6,158 bases of DNA, taken from NCBI GenBank assembly GCA_028693775.1, contig JAQUUS010000103.1, positions 1 through 6,158 of the forward strand, in the 5' to 3' direction. This DNA comes from Alphaproteobacteria bacterium. GTDB lineage: Bacteria; Pseudomonadota; Alphaproteobacteria; UBA9219. The notes under the pieces are model-generated. The model ran no database searches. It saw only the letters and a program-made list of their open reading frames with translations, and had not been told where the DNA came from. Shown here piece by piece: positions 4,662 through 6,158 of this stretch (position 1 is its first letter; each line of letters opens with the position of its first letter). Both the position numbers and the translations under genes were made by a program.

Positions 4662-6158
4662 TTAAACGTACATGGCTTCAGGCGAAATGTCGGCTCTCTT
4701 CTGTTGCGGCCGTTCCGGCTTGACGTTAAAGAAGCCCCCATCCGAAAAAATGGGAACGTCTTTGACGCCCAACCGGGACATCTTGTGAAGATCTTCTTCG
4801 GTGGGCGTGCCGTCCGAGAGCATCTTGTAAAGAGAAAGCAAGCCGATATCGTCTGCGCGAGCGTCCTCCATGGCTTCGATCATGGTCTCGATGGTGCCCG
4901 CATTGCCGAAAGTCGCGCCATAATACTTTTTGGCTTCAAGAATTTGCTTGGTGAAAAGCGGCACAGCCTCGGGATCGATGGTGTAGTCGCGCGCTTTGAT
5001 CATGGCGACGCAAATATCCGTCAATTCGGAGTCGGTGTAATCGTAGAACTCATAGCGCACAGGGAATCTGCGGGAGAGGCCCGGATTTCTCCTGAGGAGT
5101 TCGGCAATGCCGTTTGGATAGCCCGTCATAATGACGATCGTTCCCGTATCGTTGTCTTTTTCGTTGCCGAGGCAGGAATTGAGCATGTCGATGGCGCTGC
5201 GATGGAAGGTTGTCGAGTCCGTCTGAGCCAAAGCATCGGCCTCGTCAATCACGATCAAGCCGCCCCTGCCCGCCTCGAACAGATCGCGAATTTTCTTTTC
5301 CGTAAAGCCGATATGGTCGCCGATGAGCTCGCCGCCGCTGCAGAAAACGACCTGTTTGTTGGGAAGCACATCTCCAGCTGCCATGATCTCGCCCATATAG
5401 CGCGCCACGGTGGTCTTTCCGACGCCCGGCGAACCGATGAAGATCATGTTCTTGAAGCTTGGTTTCGATTTCTGGCTGCAAACCTTTTCGCGAACCTTGT
5501 TGTAAACCATGCGAGTGAGCATGGTCTTTGCTTTTTTCTTGACGTTTTTCAAACCGATCATCGTGTCGAGCTTCTCGTTCGACGTATCGAGGTCTGCGTC
5601 GCTATAATCGAAAATCTCGAACTCGGCAGCCTTTTTAGGAGTTTCGGCAGCCTGAACGAACAAGGTCGGCTGTTTGGCCCCATAGTCAAGCGCGTCTTCG
5701 TAGGCGCTGAGATCGTTGAAAGGCGTATCGCCTGCAAAATGCTCGACAAGGCATTTGATCCCGAAAACCTGACCTTCGAGCCATGAGTGGAAGGTTTCCT
5801 TTCCAAAGGCGTCGACGGAATCCTTGATCCAAAGCGGGTACGAAGCCCCCTCTTCGGAATAAAGAGCTTCCTCGTCGATGGCCTGAACGGTATCGCGCAA
5901 CTTCATGAACGCCTGACCGACAGCAATCTGGGTCAGAATGTTTTCGTTGACGTTGAAGCGAAGATCTTCGTTTTCCGTCAGATTGAAGCCTTTTTCAAAA
6001 AAGGCCAGCAGCGACGAACAAACGACAAAGTCGAACAGATCCTGATTTTCCGTATCGACGAGGTAGGCGGCCCGAAGCGCAGGCCCGGCCGTTCCGTCGG
6101 GGAACTTGAAGGATTCAAGCGCCGAGTCGAGAGCGGTGCGATAAACGTGCGCCAGAAC
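4662..6158 (-). CDS. CbbX/SpoVK-like AAA+ ATPase, 5' end outside the window
   Basis: The frame has no stop from 4662 to the right edge, giving 498 visible residues; the methionine at 5906 is internal, with 84 coding residues before it (ending NILTQIAVGQAF). Residues about 1-190 are helical and acidic and match no family I recognise. Then comes a single AAA+ module: MIGLKNVKKKAK at the module start, Walker A GSPGVGKTT (242-250), Walker B LIVIDEADAL (301-310), sensor-1 strand TIVIMTGYPNG (340-350) and NPGLSRRFP with arginine-finger candidates R363/R364. This pattern belongs to the CbbX/SpoVK group, ring ATPases that remodel proteins. Two positions differ: the pore loop reads DHIG where Y-I/V-G is usual, and the sensor-2 GNAR reads GNAG. 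The tail (QKRADISPEAMYV) is short and polar. No RuBisCO or sporulation gene is nearby, so the substrate is unknown. It stops 4 nt from ribD. Confidence 0.85.
   Translation of the reverse strand, partial: VLAHVYRTALDSALESFKFPDGTAGPALRAAYLVDTENQDLFDFVVCSSLLAFFEKGFNLTENEDLRFNVNENILTQIAVGQAFMKLRDTVQAIDEEALYSEEGASYPLWIKDSVDAFGKETFHSWLEGQVFGIKCLVEHFAGDTPFNDLSAYEDALDYGAKQPTLFVQAAETPKKAAEFEIFDYSDADLDTSNEKLDTMIGLKNVKKKAKTMLTRMVYNKVREKVCSQKSKPSFKNMIFIGSPGVGKTTVARYMGEIMAAGDVLPNKQVVFCSGGELIGDHIGFTEKKIRDLFEAGRGGLIVIDEADALAQTDSTTFHRSAIDMLNSCLGNEKDNDTGTIVIMTGYPNGIAELLRRNPGLSRRFPVRYEFYDYTDSELTDICVAMIKARDYTIDPEAVPLFTKQILEAKKYYGATFGNAGTIETMIEAMEDARADDIGLLSLYKMLSDGTPTEEDLHKMSRLGVKDVPIFSDGGFFNVKPERPQQKRADISPEAMYV

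Noticed and set aside
4635..5786. 383-codon open frame on the plus strand opposite the AAA+ gene
   Set aside because: It lies antisense to a gene with intact Walker A and B motifs, has no recognisable domain, and overlaps the end of ribD. It is a shadow frame.
5904..5906. ATG at 5906 as the start of the AAA+ gene
   Set aside because: The frame remains open for 84 more codons to the window edge with protein-like composition, and no ribosome-binding site was seen before this ATG (upstream GGTCAGGCGTTC).

Overview
The window looks like chromosome of an alphaproteobacterium. The three F1-ATPase subunits resemble alphaproteobacterial proteins, and atpG-atpD-atpC have the usual order, tight spacing and strand of that group's F1 operon. 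The DUF3141 (PHA-synthase-like) protein start and a bifunctional RibD fit the same assignment. Base composition is moderate in genes and AT-richer between them. I cannot name the genus. No rRNA, tRNA, CRISPR array, insertion sequence or prophage gene was recognised.

Layout, left to right. Positions 1-393 (minus) hold the N-terminal 131 codons of a DUF3141 alpha/beta-hydrolase-like protein, cut by the window edge. Positions 394-668 are intergenic, with a short palindrome and a hairpin upstream of DUF3141 and a rho-independent terminator closing the atp unit. Positions 669-3411 (minus) hold atpG, atpD and atpC. Positions 3412-3667 are a divergent intergenic region. It carries a structured atpG leader, whose hairpins overlap and partly exclude each other, and weak promoter candidates for both directions. 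Positions 3668-4657 (plus) hold ribD, with a normal deaminase half and a divergent, shortened reductase half. Positions 4662-6158 (minus) hold most of a CbbX/SpoVK-like AAA+ ATPase, convergent with ribD at 4 nt. Its reading frame stays open to the right edge, so its true start is outside the window.

How the genes relate. atpG, atpD and atpC encode the gamma, beta and epsilon subunits of one machine and should share a transcript ending at the 606-651 terminator. atpH and atpA, which normally precede atpG in alphaproteobacteria, are absent: atpG starts a transcription unit facing ribD. The other genes (riboflavin synthesis, AAA+ remodelling, DUF3141) show no functional link to ATP synthase beyond adjacency.

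Most of the window is ordinary housekeeping sequence. The points worth following are the split F1 operon, the overlapping hairpins at the atpG ribosome-binding site, the AAA+ protein with altered pore-loop and sensor-2 positions, and the unusual RibD reductase domain.
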